Assembly (NCBI GenBank): GCA_963966185.1
Contig: CAWZYM010000322.1
Span: 22,473-86,472, forward strand
DNA from: Rhabditoides inermis
Lineage: Eukaryota; Nematoda; Chromadorea; Rhabditida; Rhabditidae
Direction: 5' to 3'
DNA length: 64,000 bases
Shown here: positions 1 through 16,742 of the stretch, piece after piece
Layout of the letters: the number at the start of each line of letters is the position of its first letter
Numbering within the stretch: position 1 is the first letter of the stretch
Made by a program: the position numbers and the translations under genes
Notes under the pieces: generated by a model
What the model was told of the DNA's origin: nothing
Databases searched by the model: none
The model's input: only the letters and a program-made list of their open reading frames with translations

Positions 1-127
1 TGCGCGCTATTGCCGAGAGCTGACTCTCCGTCTTTCTCTGATCTACCCCACCGCACACAACTTATTGCGAGCATAGAACTATAGGTCAACGTGCTGTCCT
101 CCGAGTTCGATCGCGGAGGCCGAATAA

Positions 128-1022
128 CTATGTATTACTTGTTGGCTTGCGCGGCAGTTGGGTGTAGTTGTCGCGGAAGCCGACGATGTTCGCCATCTGG
201 AAGGGCATGGCGACAGCCACGTGGCGGCGAGAGTCATTGGGAGAAAAGAAGCCGAACAGAGGATGCGTCTGCTGCAACACCAGAGAGTGGGGAGGGAGAG
301 AGAGAGAGGGAGGGAGGAAGGGAGATGGAGAGAGGGGGGGTGAAGAGAGGGGGGATGGAGAGAGAGGGGGAGAGAGAGAGGGGGGAGGGAGGGAGAGGAA
401 GGGAGGAAGAGAGAGGGAGAGAGAGGGGGAGAGAGGGGGAGAAAGAGAGGGAGGGAGAGAGGGGGGAGAGAGGGAGGGAGAAAGAGAGAGGGAGAGAGAG
501 GGGTGGAGGGAGAGAAGGGTGAGAGAGACAGAGAGAGAGAGAGGAACTGTAATCACACCGAACCTGAAGCCGGAAGTATGTCAACGCGTGCTCTCCAGTA
601 TCGATACAGTCAGGCAGATCGACGTTGGCGAATACCTAGGAGTAAAAAGATCACAAAGAGAAAGAAGAGAAAGACATAACATTGCATTTCTATCAGTGTA
701 CACACCTGCATGAATCCGAGTTCCTCTCCCTGCATTCTCGTGAACTTACAAAGTGTCTCCAGCTCAGAGTGAGTGACGTTCGGACCATTCAAACACTAAA
801 TACTCTCTTTCTCTCTCCCTCCCCCTCCCTCCCTCCCTCCCTCTCCAATCTCCTAACCGTGGCCAGTGTGCCGTTGGGATGGAATAGCTGAGCGGAGAAG
901 AGAACGTCTGGTTGGTTGCAGAGTGCGCGGCTCTCACTCAATCCCAGCGCAGTCAGACCACTCGACACATCCGAGAGTAGACTGGAGGTGTAGCAGGCGA
1001 TCTGCATCAGTTGCAGCACCAT
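128..1022 (-). CDS. Unrecognised small protein, 4 exons, about 156 aa
   Basis: Four phase-0 exons join on the minus strand: 1022-858, 795-706, 635-564 and 271-128. Donors are GT and acceptors are TTTAG, TCCTAG and TTGCAG. The predicted protein has cysteines in each of the first three exons, including a C-x14-C segment in exon 2 that begins CLNGPNV, and ends in PTSNT. I do not recognise the family. The chosen Met gives a moderately hydrophobic N-terminus (MVLQLMQIACYTSS), which could be a weak signal sequence. The frame stays open upstream to another Met at 1124, which would add 34 residues. The third intron is a polypurine/polypyrimidine microsatellite. It is the last minus-strand gene of the run and lies about 600 bp downstream of the carrier gene's stop. 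The phase-consistent exon chain argues for a real gene; its function is unknown. Confidence 0.5.
289..545. repeat. Polypurine (GA/GGGA)n tract
   Basis: About 250 bp of almost pure purine on the plus strand, made of degenerate GAGA and GGGA units. It lies within the last intron of the small minus-strand gene. Confidence 0.95.
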
Positions 1023-1074
1023 CGCCTCTCGAAAGAGCAGGTGAAATGAAGAAGCGGTTGCCCTCCACGTATCC

Positions 1075-1734
1075 ACGTTCCGAACACACACAACACAAAA
1101 AGATGATGAGATGACAGGAGACATCCATTATTATTTATTATACATGAATCCATGCGACCGGCACTATGACAGCCAACATGAATCAATGCTATAGCACTCT
1201 GTAATAGCATTTCAAAACTTTATTGCTATAAAGCTCGATATGATACTCTTCCTTTTCATAGTATAAAGCAATAAAGCATTACTTTTTTTACACGTGGCTG
1301 CATTTTTCAGGTTGTTTCATTACAAGCTCAACCAACAACCCATTCAAATAATTATTTATTCGTACAGAAACTCGCAAAAAGAGGCGTTCTCTCGACCACA
1401 ATCGACATGTTGGCATCTTTCTCATTCTCTCATTCACAACATAGCAATATATTCATCACTCTAAAAATCTCTGTCTCTGAAACGTAGTTCGAATAGGCCG
1501 TAAACCGTACAAATTAGGTGGGGGGGACTCGAACCGGGGGCGGAAGCTGAGGGCACATAGTACAAAGTAGTAATCGAGTGTAGTAATAGGGGCGAGTAGT
1601 GTGGGAGCGTGGCCTAGTGGGTCGATCGGAAGGGATAAAAAGGAGAGGGTATTGAGCACTCGGAATACAACACGACAGCATCTCTTCTCTTCTCTCTGGC
1701 TCCCAATTGCACTTACACGTCGACCGAGCGAGCT
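1075..1734. other. Intergenic stretch, no gene seen
   Basis: AT-rich sequence between the small gene and the carrier stop. It holds a TTTATT at 1219-1224 (AATAAA on the minus strand) that could serve the carrier transcript. A tRNA-like remnant lies around 1525-1640: GGTTCGAGTCC on the minus strand, and GTGGCCTAGTGGGT on the plus strand. The two halves are on opposite strands, so this is not a tRNA gene. Confidence 0.5.
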
Positions 1735-3582
1735 CTACTTGGTCTCGAATCGAGGCAGGAACAGGCCAAACTTGTGCTCGATGCCGGAGAAAGTGGCCTG
1801 CGCGAGGCGGTAGCCCCCAATGTGATCCGGGTTCAGAGAAGACTCGTCCAGCATGGTCGCGTGCTGCGACACCTAAACACAGAGAATAGATGTGACTCTC
1901 TCAGCCACACATACATCTACACCGACTACTTCTAATCCACCTTCAATCAATATGCAATCCAATACTTCGACAGCAGCTACTTCTACACGGGCAATGGATA
2001 ATGGATAACGTAAGCATCCCTTTAGTATTGCAGTGATTGTGATGTCATGTGCAACCGTAATGATTCCGGGTAAATCCCTGACTCTTCTCTCTCTCTCTGA
2101 CTACTTTTACATTACAAGTACACAGTACACCCTCCCACCTCCGATCCAGTCGGACGACTGCCGCCGAAATCCACATAGAACAGACGCTGAAGCACCTCGT
2201 ACGTCAGCAGGGTCACCGCGAACTGCAAGGCATCGGTCGTCCCTCCCTCCCTCTCTCTCTCTCTCTCTTCCTCTCTCTCCCCTCCCTCTCTTCCTCTCTC
2301 TCTCTCTCTCTATCCCTCTCCTTTCTCTCTCATATCTCCCCTCTCTCTCTCCTATCTCTCTCTCTCCCTCCCTCTTTACCTGTGGGGAGCTCCTGCACAC
2401 CCTGGCCGCGGTTCCCTTCCAGAATGCCTTCGGGCCCTCCTCTGCCATCACCTTCCGGAAGCAGTCTGCAACATTAATATCAATCAATCAATCAAACAAT
2501 CACTTATCCAGAATCGCTATATCAGAACTATACTACAGTTGTGGTTTATATCCGCGTCTGAAACATTCATAATGTGATAACGACTTCTAGTATTAGTAAT
2601 GAGTCATAAAACACACCATCGTATCCACAACACGCTATTTGCCCCACAACAAATACGCAACACTACTGCGTGATCCCACAACACAACTGACTCGTTCGAA
2701 AACAATAGCTCGAGACTTTGCCAAGACAACACAACCGATGCACCCACCAATGAATCTGCTGTGATTTACGAACAAATACGCAACACTACGTGATAACGTG
2801 ATCCCACAACTAACCGTTTGAAACAATGTATAGTAACAAACTAGTACACGCCAAAAACCAACTCAACACAACTGGTGCGCGTATCATCATTCAGCTATCA
2901 TAACTCTTTCTGCTCCTCTCCCACTCTCTCACCCACCAATGACTCCGCTGTGACTTCCGAACAAGTAACATCATTCACACTCAGCTATCATAACCAACAT
3001 AACTCGTTCCCCACCCACCGATGACTCCGGTGTAGGTGGTCTGTCCGGCCCTGGCGGCCACTTGCAGCCGTGTCTTGATCACATCGGCCGGGGTGACCAG
3101 GCCGGCCGCCGGCACGCCTGCGATGAACGCCGAACAGAACAGAGACGCCGGCGAGTTGTGGCCCTGCAAGCACATCACATATACGTTTCAGGGTACAGTC
3201 ATCATATACATCACAGTTTAGAAAATAATCAGACCATGCATTCCACTCCACCACTTCAACCCACATCCTCATCAGCCGACGCTAGTTTGGCGTGCGCGTA
3301 GGCGGGGAAGTAGATGGCCGAGAAGGGAACGTCGCGCAGGAAACACGCACGCGCACCCTGAAAGTAGACAATCGATACGAAGTGCTGTCTCGATCACATC
3401 ACAAATCTCATCAGAAAGTGAAACAGCACCCTGAGAGACAGTCACTATAATCACTACAATAATGAAAACAATCTAAAAATTCTTGTAAGTTCTACTGTGA
3501 AACGCGATGCATACCTTGTAGAGTCCGAGGAATCCGAGCTCCTTGAGCACAGTGAACACACCGATCTGTAAAACAAATGGTC

Positions 3583-3628
<46 letters not shown>

Positions 3629-4138
3629 CTCTCTCTCATTCTCCCTCCCTCTCTCTTTCTTCCGCTCTCTCTCTCTCCCTTCCGCTCCCTCTCTCTCCCT
3701 TCCTCCCTCTCTCTCCTTTCCTCCCACCTTCTGTCCAGTCTGGATCTCTCCCGCCACTTGCAGGCGAATTTTCACAATTTCCAGCGGGTTCGTGAACACA
3801 ACCTGAAAATGAATCATATTATTCATTTCCCAGAATCAGTACGCAACAACGCCTCTATGATTCGCATTTATCACTTCTTATGTAATTTGTCGTTTTTTTG
3901 CATATCAATGATCAGCAAAATCCTCAGTTGCAACTGTCACACAGATATCACATACCCCGCCCATATCCATACAGTAGCCATCCTGCACCGTACAGTACCC
4001 CTTCCTCACCTGACTGGCTCCTCCGCACGCGCCGGCCAGGATCTCTCCGTAGAGCGGGATGTGGCCGCCCGTCGTCATCTTGTCGCGCACCTCAACGAAC
4101 ATGCACATCAGTCACTCTGTCTGCCTGCCTGTCAGTCT

Positions 4139-4169
<31 letters not shown>

Positions 4170-7100
4170 AGTCAGTCAGTCAGTCAGTCAGTCAGTCAGT
4201 CAGTCAGTCAGTCAGTCAGTCAGTCAGTCAGTCAGTCAGTCAGTCAGTCAGTCAGTCAGTCAGTCAGTCAGTCAGTCAGTCAGTCAGTCAGTCAGTCAGT
4301 CAGTCAGTCAGTCAGTCAGTCAGTCAGTCAGTCAGTCAGTCTGTCTGTCAGTCACTCTGTCTGTCAGTCTGTCAGTCTGTCAATCACTCTGTCTGCCTGT
4401 CTGTCAGTCACTCACATCATGATCTACTCATCAACGCAAGGACTCGTCACTTCAATCTAACCACAATCTAGCCTCTTCACCTACTCGTTACACTAGACCT
4501 TCTCACCAGCTCTACGCGTGGAATCGTCGAATTAATCAACCTCTCCCAGCTCTCGCTCTCCCGTCCACTACCCTGACCTAGCCAACCATCTGTCCTCGTT
4601 CAACACGACTTCCTTCCCCTCACCTGCTCCTCACCAGGCCTACTCGGTACAAAAAAACAATTACACATTCAACCACCTCTCTCTCCTGTTACTCAACTCA
4701 TAGACGTCTTTAATCATCTCCTCACGCATCGCTTTCTCACATCAATCTGAGTATGCAAATGCACCCCCCCCCCCTCTTACCAGATCGTTCATGGTGAGCT
4801 TGATGGCCTTCTCGGGAGCCACGCCCACAATCTGCGGCAGCAGACCGCGGTACAGACCCAGCAGACCTCAACAAGGCAAATACAGTCAACAATACGTTTC
4901 GAGACAAGGTTTAACTGCCACTCCTCATGGTACGATAATCAGTGTATGATTTTCAGTAGGTAAAAAAGGATCAATCAGATGCATATCTGTCTCCACTCAC
5001 CATCGAAACGAAATACGAAATCAAAAATCAACACTTTTCATGGTATAATAGTCAGTATGTGGATCTAGTAGGTAAAATGAAGATTAATAAGATAGGATAG
5101 GATAACATCCACTCACCCTCGAACTTGACGACCTTGCGGAAACAGTCAATGCTGTTCTTGTACATCACCTCTCCCACGAAAGAGCCAGTGCGCTGGTTCT
5201 GGAAACAGAAAAAAACATGACTCATAAAGTATCTCGAAAAAAATGGAATCTACGTTTCGCACACGAGCAACATCAAGATCACCACCCATTCCCGTTAATA
5301 CCTTTTGGATAGCTGATCCTCACATACCTGCAACTAACACCAACCTCTTCCACAAATCTAATCCCGACTGAAGCTTCATTCACATAGCCCCTTCCCTACC
5401 TGCATCCTAGTCTTGACGAGGTCGATGGGGTAGACGGCAGTGGCGCCGCACGCGCCAGCAATCGAACCCATCGCGAAACGGTACGCAGACTCCATGATCT
5501 GTAGGGAATGCGAGCATAAGAAAACAACAACAAATACACAACAGAGGCTCAATACAACCCATATAAATAAAGTTGCTAATATTCGTTCCATTCGAGTCTC
5601 AACACTCACCACTCTGGAAGAAACAAACGCTCAATAAACCTCTAGATCTAGATCCGACTACAGACACACATTCTCTTCCTTCTCTCTCTCTCTCTCTCTC
5701 TCTCTAACCCTCCCCACCCACCGCCGTGCCGACTCCACGCTCCTCCTTGCTGTTCACCGCCTTCACGTTGGTCAGACGGGTCATGTGCGACACCTGAAAG
5801 ATACAGTATATCTCCGTCCCCCTACAGTACCCTCCTTCTCGCTACAACATCCCTCCTACTCGCTACAGTATCCCTCCCTCTTACTACAGTACCCCTCTAC
5901 CTCCCCACGCACCCTCTTGAGCCTCTCGGGGTCGATTCTCTCAATGTCGTGCTGGGAGAGCGTCTTCACACCCGGGTGGGCCAGCTCCGACAGATGGAAC
6001 AGAATCTCCACCTGCAAGCAAGAGTCGTCATGGATGGACAAACTAGAATTCAAATTCATAATCATTATCGTACATGAATCACGAAAACCACACCTCTTTT
6101 TCTTTTAGAATGAAACTTCTTTTTTCAAACAAAAAAATAAGTTTCACATTATCTATTAGAAAAGGAACACATATCAAGATCGATTGCTCGAATATACCCG
6201 AATTATCTTTATCTTTAATCGCAAGCCTATTCACTCTTCCTGTCCCTCCTATACTCTCCATCCTCTCACCTAGAATACTAAAACACCTAAAGTTCAAATC
6301 CATCCATACGCGATCATCTCAAACAATGCAATGCAATGATCGAGGATCTACTGTGTCCTAATCACAAGCCAATCACTCTCTCTCTCTCCCTCTCTCTCCC
6401 TCCCTCTCCTTTCCCCCAACCCACCTCATAGGGAGTGATCTGCGCGTAGCTCTGCGTCGCCTGCAGAAACTCCTCCTTCGTCATCTCCAGATCGAGGTTG
6501 CCTGCAAATCAAAACTATTCATACCGTATACTACAAAAAGGTACTGCGTTAACACACAACAAACTCTGTACTGTTGATCTAGACATGTCAAGCCAGCCAA
6601 AAAGTGGTGGGGTGAGAATCCAACACCCACTAGGGCCGTCTACAGCCGGCGGCGCTACTCGTGTCATCTCTTCACTTCACTATATACGTCAGCCTGGCTG
6701 AACCGCACGTGTTTGTCACGTGTTCAACTGAGTGAATATTATCTCACAACTTGAGTGAAGTACATACTAGTTAAAACTATAAGACAATCATGAGCCCCAT
6801 AAGCGGAGCCCCCAGTAGCTAGGTGTTTGGTACAGCTAGCCTATGGTGAGCTCAATATTTGCCGCACTGTACACTTCCTGTTGTGTTACTGTGTCTCTAT
6901 ACTCTCTTGGGAGATAAAGACCTTTATTATTATAGAGCGATACCGAATAAAGTATTTGATTTGATTTATGATTTAATTTGATATATGATTCGACCCACCC
7001 CTGGCAATGCTCGTGTAGACCCTCTTGATCAACTCCATCTTGGAAAGAAGGCTGTTGAACGCCGCATAGTACGGAAACGTCACCTGAACATGCCTAACGT

Positions 7101-7423
7101 AATCATACATCACCTACAGTAATCAAGGGGTTGAGTGACAAGGGATAGGAACGACACGACAACCTACCACCTCTCTCTCCCAGCACAACACCACACCTTC
7201 ACCACCACACACAGCGATACCGTAACAGTTAACAGATACAGTACTCTCAAACACGGGGATCAGCAAACAGAGGAAGCAATCAACTTTTCAATAAACATCA
7301 TCATCATCCTCGCTCTCGCTCGCTCGCACAACTCACTCGCGCGTTCTCAAAGGCGAATGAAAACTGAAAAAGGGGGTGAGGGTCACGCACCGCACACACA
7401 TGGCATGCACAAGTGAGTGGTCA

Positions 7424-7516
<93 letters not shown>

Positions 7517-10500
7517 ATCAATCGATCAACTGACCTTGTGTCCGGTGGCGCTGCCTCCACTGACGGCGATGAGGTTCTGGCGGACAAACTCGGTGAGCAG
7601 GTGGCCCTTGATGGTAGTCATGATACGCTGGAAGTCGAGCGACGAGATCGTGCCGTCGCCCTTCTGGTCGTACCTGTACAGGGGGATGAGCTCTCTCTCT
7701 TTCTCTCTCTCTCTTTCTCTCTCTCCCCTCTCCCTCCCTCCCTCTCTCTCTCCCTCCCCCTCCTCACTTGTTGAACGCCTGCACTCCCTGCTCCTCGTAG
7801 AAATCATGCAGCAGCTGACAGAACGCATAGTACGAGATCGACCGCTTCTTGTCTCTGAAAAATATTACATTTTATGAATCATATTTTTATTTATTTGTTT
7901 GTTTCAAAAACTTCCTTATCCATATATTTGCTACATTCCGCTTCAAATACTACATTCCAATATTCCAAACAATTACAGAATTGTTTCAAAAAAGGGGGGA
8001 GGAAGCCCCTGCATTTTTTCTCTGTCCCTGCAAACTATTCGATTCCAAGCCGATTGTTTCAGAAACCTCCTCCTTCATATATTCGCACAGTGAAACACAT
8101 ATTCCACATTCTCCCTTTCAACCAAAATGTTTGAACCCATAGTCTGCAACGTTGGTGCATACAAGTGATCTCGGCTGAATAATTCTGATAAGACTACCAC
8201 ACTACCCTACAGTCCAGCTGGGAGAGAGAAATGATCTATGCCACTCCGGACGCGAAAAAATCGAAACGCCGCGGTTACATGGATGAGAAAAACGCGTACG
8301 TGATAGATGCCAACTTCGATAATATCAATACGCGCTATCCACGCGTCCGCAGAGAAGGAAGAACACTCATTGGCCATCCATTGCATTCAAAACATAGAGA
8401 GAGACACTTTAAAACATACACAATGTGAATCAGTGAATCAGCTGATTGAGATGATAAAGCAAAACTCATTGGATAGCACGTAAAATATATATGAAAAAAA
8501 CAGATGAGCAGCATCCAGTACAGCAGTTACTCAGTTAAAATTTTTGACCAAAAAATTTGACCTTCTCGAATGCTCTTCTCGATCGTCATTGACCAGTGCC
8601 GACTTGGCGCCAAAAAAATTTGGTCAAATATTTTCAACTGAATAACTGCTTAACATTCAAAAGTAAAGAGTCAATAACAAACGCCGACTCACTTGCCAAA
8701 GTAGCGCTTGATAAAGTCCGAGCTGAAGTCAAAGTCGTGGTCGTGCAGCGGCTGAGTGTGCCTGGAATTACACAATCAAATAATCAATCGATATTACAGC
8801 AAATCAATCAATCAATAAATCAATCGCCTCTCACCTGATGACCGCCTCAAACTCGTCGCAGGTGATGGAATCGGACGAATTGCGGTCAAAGATCTCAAAG
8901 GCGGTCAGGTACAGAGCGTCCGGGCTGGAATATATGATTATATAGCAAAACTTATAACTTTGTTTGAACATACATTTGTTTTACAAATTGTAGTTATCAT
9001 GTAACAACTGTTACTACTGAATTGGGCTCATCAAGGCAAGGCAAACAACTTACGTGAAAATACAACATACGTTTCAAGAACCCATCACCTCCCATTGCGC
9101 ATGTCAGTAACGATACATGCTTGCTACTCACCTGCAGAGAATAGCCTCAAACGCGCAGAACTCCTCAAACGAGATATCGCCGTCCTTGGTGGTATCCGCG
9201 GCCGACGCGAGCAGACGCACACTCTCCCGGTTGTACTCCTTCCCGTCAGTAGAGTGGAACATGCCCAGGTAGCTGAACAAAGATCATTGCATGTCTACAG
9301 TACATCAAAGCAAACACAAATACAGTACCTACTACCCACCGGTAGATGATTGAACATTGGTAATTGTGTATCTACAGTACGATAAAGACGAATACAGTAC
9401 CCCTACTACAGTACTCACTGGCAGATGATACTAATTGTATGTCTACAGTACCGTAAACACGAATACAAAACCCCTACTACAGTACGCACCGGCAGATGAA
9501 GTCCTCGCTGGTCATGACCGTCTTGCCGTCCTTGGTCGTCTTCGAGGCATAGCGGTCGAAGATGGGGCGGAGATGCGCGGGGTTCGCGCGCGGGATCGCA
9601 CCTGCAAGAGTATGTAATGGTAATCGAGGATTGAGGATATCAATTCGATTGTTAAAGATGTTCGAGTGAAACTCAAGAAACTGAATGCTTGATTACTACG
9701 CTGATAACTACTGATTGTTACTGATTAATACCTGATACACGCGGGGTCGGACCTGTAATCCAGGAAAATAAATAGGTGACGCTGACGAGTTTGGGAAACA
9801 AACTCATTCCAGGATTAATACGTTCCATACGCAACATTGAAAAGACGAAATGTATGTTTCACCAACGCCCCAAATAATACAAGTCCTTCAGGCGTGAATA
9901 TGGATAGTTTTCCAACCCAATACAATGAGATTCAAACGAGATGGGACGCTGACCCCCGTACAAATATCACAGCTGAATCAGTATCAAAAAGTTCGGGAAA
10001 CGGAAAGATCAGAGCATACAGTGTACCCTTACCCCTGGCGACATATATACACATACTATCAGTGAGGACTGACCCCTGGCGGCGAGTGCCGAGTCGACGT
10101 TGCACTGCGCGGTGCGGGCCGCGGGCAGCAGGGAGGCGAGGCGCGACAGAGGCGACGAGTGCGAGTGGAACTGCAAACATTGCATTGTAGGTGTGCTCAG
10201 TCTCTACGTAAGCCATTCGGGAGAGTTTCGAAGGGATAGCAAGGTATCCCGAAATGTTCGGGGGTATTCGAGCGTGTTCCGAAGGCGATTCGGGGGTGTT
10301 TGGAGGGCAATTCGAAAAGCGATTCGGGAGTGTTTCGAAGAGACTGAGCCGCTAATTGTACGATCCAAGACAGTTACCCATCATTATCAATTTCATTTCC
10401 CGGTTCCTGCATCCATGCATTTCATTTCCGCAATCACACAACTGCATGTGAATTGCACGTGTACTACTCCCCGAGCATTGATTTGCCATTGATTCTCGGT

Positions 10501-10946
10501 GTTATTGTACTCCCGCTGTTGTTACAACTCGCATTGAGTATCGCGTTAGATAAGTGTACATCACTTGCCACATTTACCCCATACAATCGCTACTACGCAA
10601 AACACTGGCGCGACGCGCGCCGGAAAGTATGTACTGATAAGACGTTTGAAATATGACACGGTGCTGATATGATATCATAGACTGGTCAGAGGGTGAGTGT
10701 GAGTGATAGTGATAGCGGACGAAAAACAACCGCAGCGCCGGCCAGACAACCAAGTGACCACGCAGCGCCCCAAGGTCACCACAAATGCAAAGAATTGGGA
10801 TAATATGAACAATCAATCAATCACGAATAAACAAGTAAACAAAGGTATAAACAACTCACGGGATCGTTGGCATTTCGTCCGTCTAGAGAGCGGGCGCGCT
10901 GCGAGTGGAGCACATGATCGAAGCCGCCGGATGCGAAGCTGTCCAT
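1735..10946 (-). CDS. Calcium-binding mitochondrial aspartate/glutamate carrier (aralar/citrin, SLC25A12/13 type), 724 aa
   Basis: Twenty-three exons join in phase: 10946-10860, 10170-10074, 9601-9490, 9272-9132, 8924-8835, 8761-8693, 7854-7768, 7673-7535, 7083-6999, 6501-6425, 6011-5913, 5793-5722, 5498-5400, 5198-5117, 4866-4781, 4090-4010, 3802-3728, 3565-3515, 3357-3265, 3163-3019, 2465-2380, 2222-2139, 1872-1735. The N-terminal half has EF-hand-like loops, [12 protein letters not shown] near residue 126 and [12 protein letters not shown] near 230, and a degenerate one, [12 protein letters not shown] near 159. The C-terminal half has the three carrier signatures [10 protein letters not shown] (~409), [10 protein letters not shown] (~507) and [10 protein letters not shown] (~599). 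The family end YVDFGG..P.GSE and [10 protein letters not shown] is present. The family exchanges matrix aspartate for cytosolic glutamate plus a proton in the inner membrane, with calcium sensed by the N-domain. The extra N-terminal residues ([11 protein letters not shown]...) before the first helix are unusual but in phase. Confidence 0.95.
2483..2545 (-). repeat. Retroposon 3' tail fragment
   Basis: AATCAATCAATC followed by CACTTATCCAGAATCGCTATATC. On the minus strand this is the same end (ATTCYGGATAA.NGATTG plus a TGAT-type tail) as the copies at 14985, 27577, 41236, 43268 and 60965. It lies in a carrier intron. Confidence 0.55.
3585..3725. repeat. (TC)n pyrimidine tract
   Basis: Perfect CT repeat at first, then degenerate CTCCC units; intronic. 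Confidence 0.9.
4137..4350. repeat. (CAGT)n tetranucleotide array
   Basis: More than 200 bp of nearly uninterrupted CAGT repeat in a carrier intron, with degenerate CTGT variants at both ends. Confidence 0.97.
6575..6990 (+). mobile_element. Probable retroposon (SINE/LINE end) in a carrier intron
   Basis: A unit unlike its surroundings. A GC-rich head (AACACCCACTAGGGCCGTC... at 6630) is followed by a 3' part containing GAGATAAAGACCTTTATTATT and CGAATAAAG, then a short-period ATTTGATTTG-type tail from 6950. The layout (tail made of short repeats next to a host exon) suggests a target-primed retroposon. No second copy is in this window, so the family is not established. Confidence 0.45.
7423..7528. 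repeat. (AATC)n array
   Basis: About 105 bp of AATC repeat, immediately upstream of the donor-side boundary of a carrier exon (exon low end 7535). Confidence 0.95.
10196..10353. mobile_element. MITE-like element, GCTCAGTCTC...GAGACTGAGC family, copy 1
   Basis: Starts GCTCAGTCTCT and ends TTTCGAAGAGACTGAGC, so the ends are inverted repeats. The interior is made of TTCGGGGGT / TTCGAA-rich short units. Related copies lie at 37687 and 49467. It lies in the first carrier intron. Confidence 0.6.
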
Positions 10947-10989
10947 CAAATGCCCGACTGTAAACACAAACATAAACAAGTAAACAAAC

Positions 10990-11110
10990 AAAAAATATCG
11001 AAACTTGGCGCGCGAGAAAACAACAAGACGGCGAACAATGCGCAACACGCGCCAATTGTCAATCGGCGCGCTATGCGCAGCAAGTGTTGAGTGGGCGGGC
11101 CACAAATCAA
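10990..11110 (-). promoter_or_regulatory. Likely promoter of the aspartate/glutamate carrier
   Basis: CpG-rich block 40-160 bp upstream of the carrier start. It holds TTGGCGCGCGAGAAAA (E2F-like), CCAATTGTCAATCGG with CCAAT and its inverse, and GTGGGCGGG (GC box). The motifs are seen; promoter function is inferred. Confidence 0.45.
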
Positions 11111-11985
11111 TGCGGAACTGGTTCAAATCTTCTTCAAAGACACAACACGACGATGCTATATATTTGCAGGCAAGGCAGACGGGCGGCGAATAATAAACAC
11201 GACATGCCGTTCTTTCGTCCGACGGACGACACAGCAGCCCGATAACTCTCTCTCTCACACAAACACCCACCCATCAGTCCAGCCGCAGTCCCAAAGACCA
11301 CACGCACACAAACCCATCGCATTCGAATCAATACACCTGTGCGCTGGAAACACGGAAACAACCAAAGCCTCTCGTCTCGCTGAGAAACGCATGGAAGATA
11401 ACCTCGTTTCAGGCGAGCCAGTGAGAGGATAGCTCCCACGCACCGCATATGTGCGATCGATGTGTTGGACCCTGGTGAGAGAGAGAAGAGCGAGCTCTCG
11501 GCAGCGGCAACAGCACCGCCTGCCAGAGAAAAGAGAGACGAGCTTTTGGAAAACAGCTCGAGTGTGTAAACTGCCATACCTCCTCTGTTCCCCGTTCGCT
11601 CGTCGTCACTCATTCCTTATCAACCACCGCTACGCTACTCTCCATCCATCCCACACACCATCAATAACACAGTACAACATCACTCCACAACTTTGTTGAC
11701 CAAAACGTGTGTAAAACAACAATGTAAAAACGAGGCGCAGCGACGCAAACGAACAGGAGAAAACGGTGGCAAGATTCAACAGGGACAAAATCAACAACTA
11801 TTCATAGAAACGTAATTTCTCTCTAATGTGTACAGAGTGAACATGCGAGGGTAGGGGGAGGGGTTCGAGCGGGGCAGAAAGTGTCCACCCTGCCGTCTCT
11901 CTCACAGCTGGCTTGACAAGTGAGTGTTCAGATATAACAACTGTGACTGTGTGCGTGCGAGCATGCATCTCTCTCCTCTCCTCTC
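11111..11985. other. Intergenic stretch, no gene seen
   Basis: Between the carrier promoter and the BAP18-like stop. Open frames here overlap on both strands and show no splice-consistent continuation or recognisable protein. Confidence 0.5.
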
Positions 11986-16088
<4,103 letters not shown>

Positions 16089-16742
16089 GCCTCCTCCGGT
16101 TTCTCTCTGCTCCTCGAATGCGCGCGCTCGCCTCGCCTCACAACACCCCTGTCTCCTGTAAACAGTCGATAAACAAATACAAAACAATCGATCAATCAAA
16201 TATCAAGATATGGTTACTGTTTCGCAACAGAATGGGAAATCAATCAATTCAGAGCCAACGCGCATGCACATAGCATCAATAAAAAATCTTATTATAAACG
16301 AAAAACGAGACACAACAATCACATTCACATCGGAATTCGCAATAAGTTATTAATCACTCAATAATAGCAAATCATAACGACAAGAGAAAGCTCTTTCTAA
16401 TACGACTAACACGACGTTGAGCCACAGACAATCGCGACCTGCAATACAGTACTTTTATAGAATAAGGACGAATAAACAAGTCAACTAGGGACTAGACAGA
16501 AAAAATACACCCCAAACAACAATTTCGTCCAAATGCATTACGTAAAACTTACAATTCACAAAAAAATATAATTTATAAGACCACCTTTCTCCTTACCTTT
16601 GCAGAATATGCGCATACACTCCACTCACAGAATCATCCCTACTAGAGCAGGCTGTCCACAAAACACCCATCTCTCCACTCCCTACTTGATCCACAACCCC
16701 CCCCCCTATCCACTCACCTCTCCTCTCGCTCCTCCTCCTCCC

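Noticed and set aside
1525..1640. Possible tRNA gene
   Set aside because: B-box and A-box-like words are on opposite strands and no cloverleaf can be drawn.
3758..4471. Long open frame encoding (SVSQ)n
   Set aside because: It is a translated CAGT microsatellite in a carrier intron and is open in all frames.
7423..7528. CRISPR-like array
   Set aside because: The repeats are contiguous tetranucleotides without spacers; eukaryotic context.
16089..16155. Additional coding upstream of the BAP18-like start (EARRARAFEEQRETGGG)
   Set aside because: The fr​ame is open to the acceptor but has no Met and no upstream exon could be linked; treated as 5' UTR.
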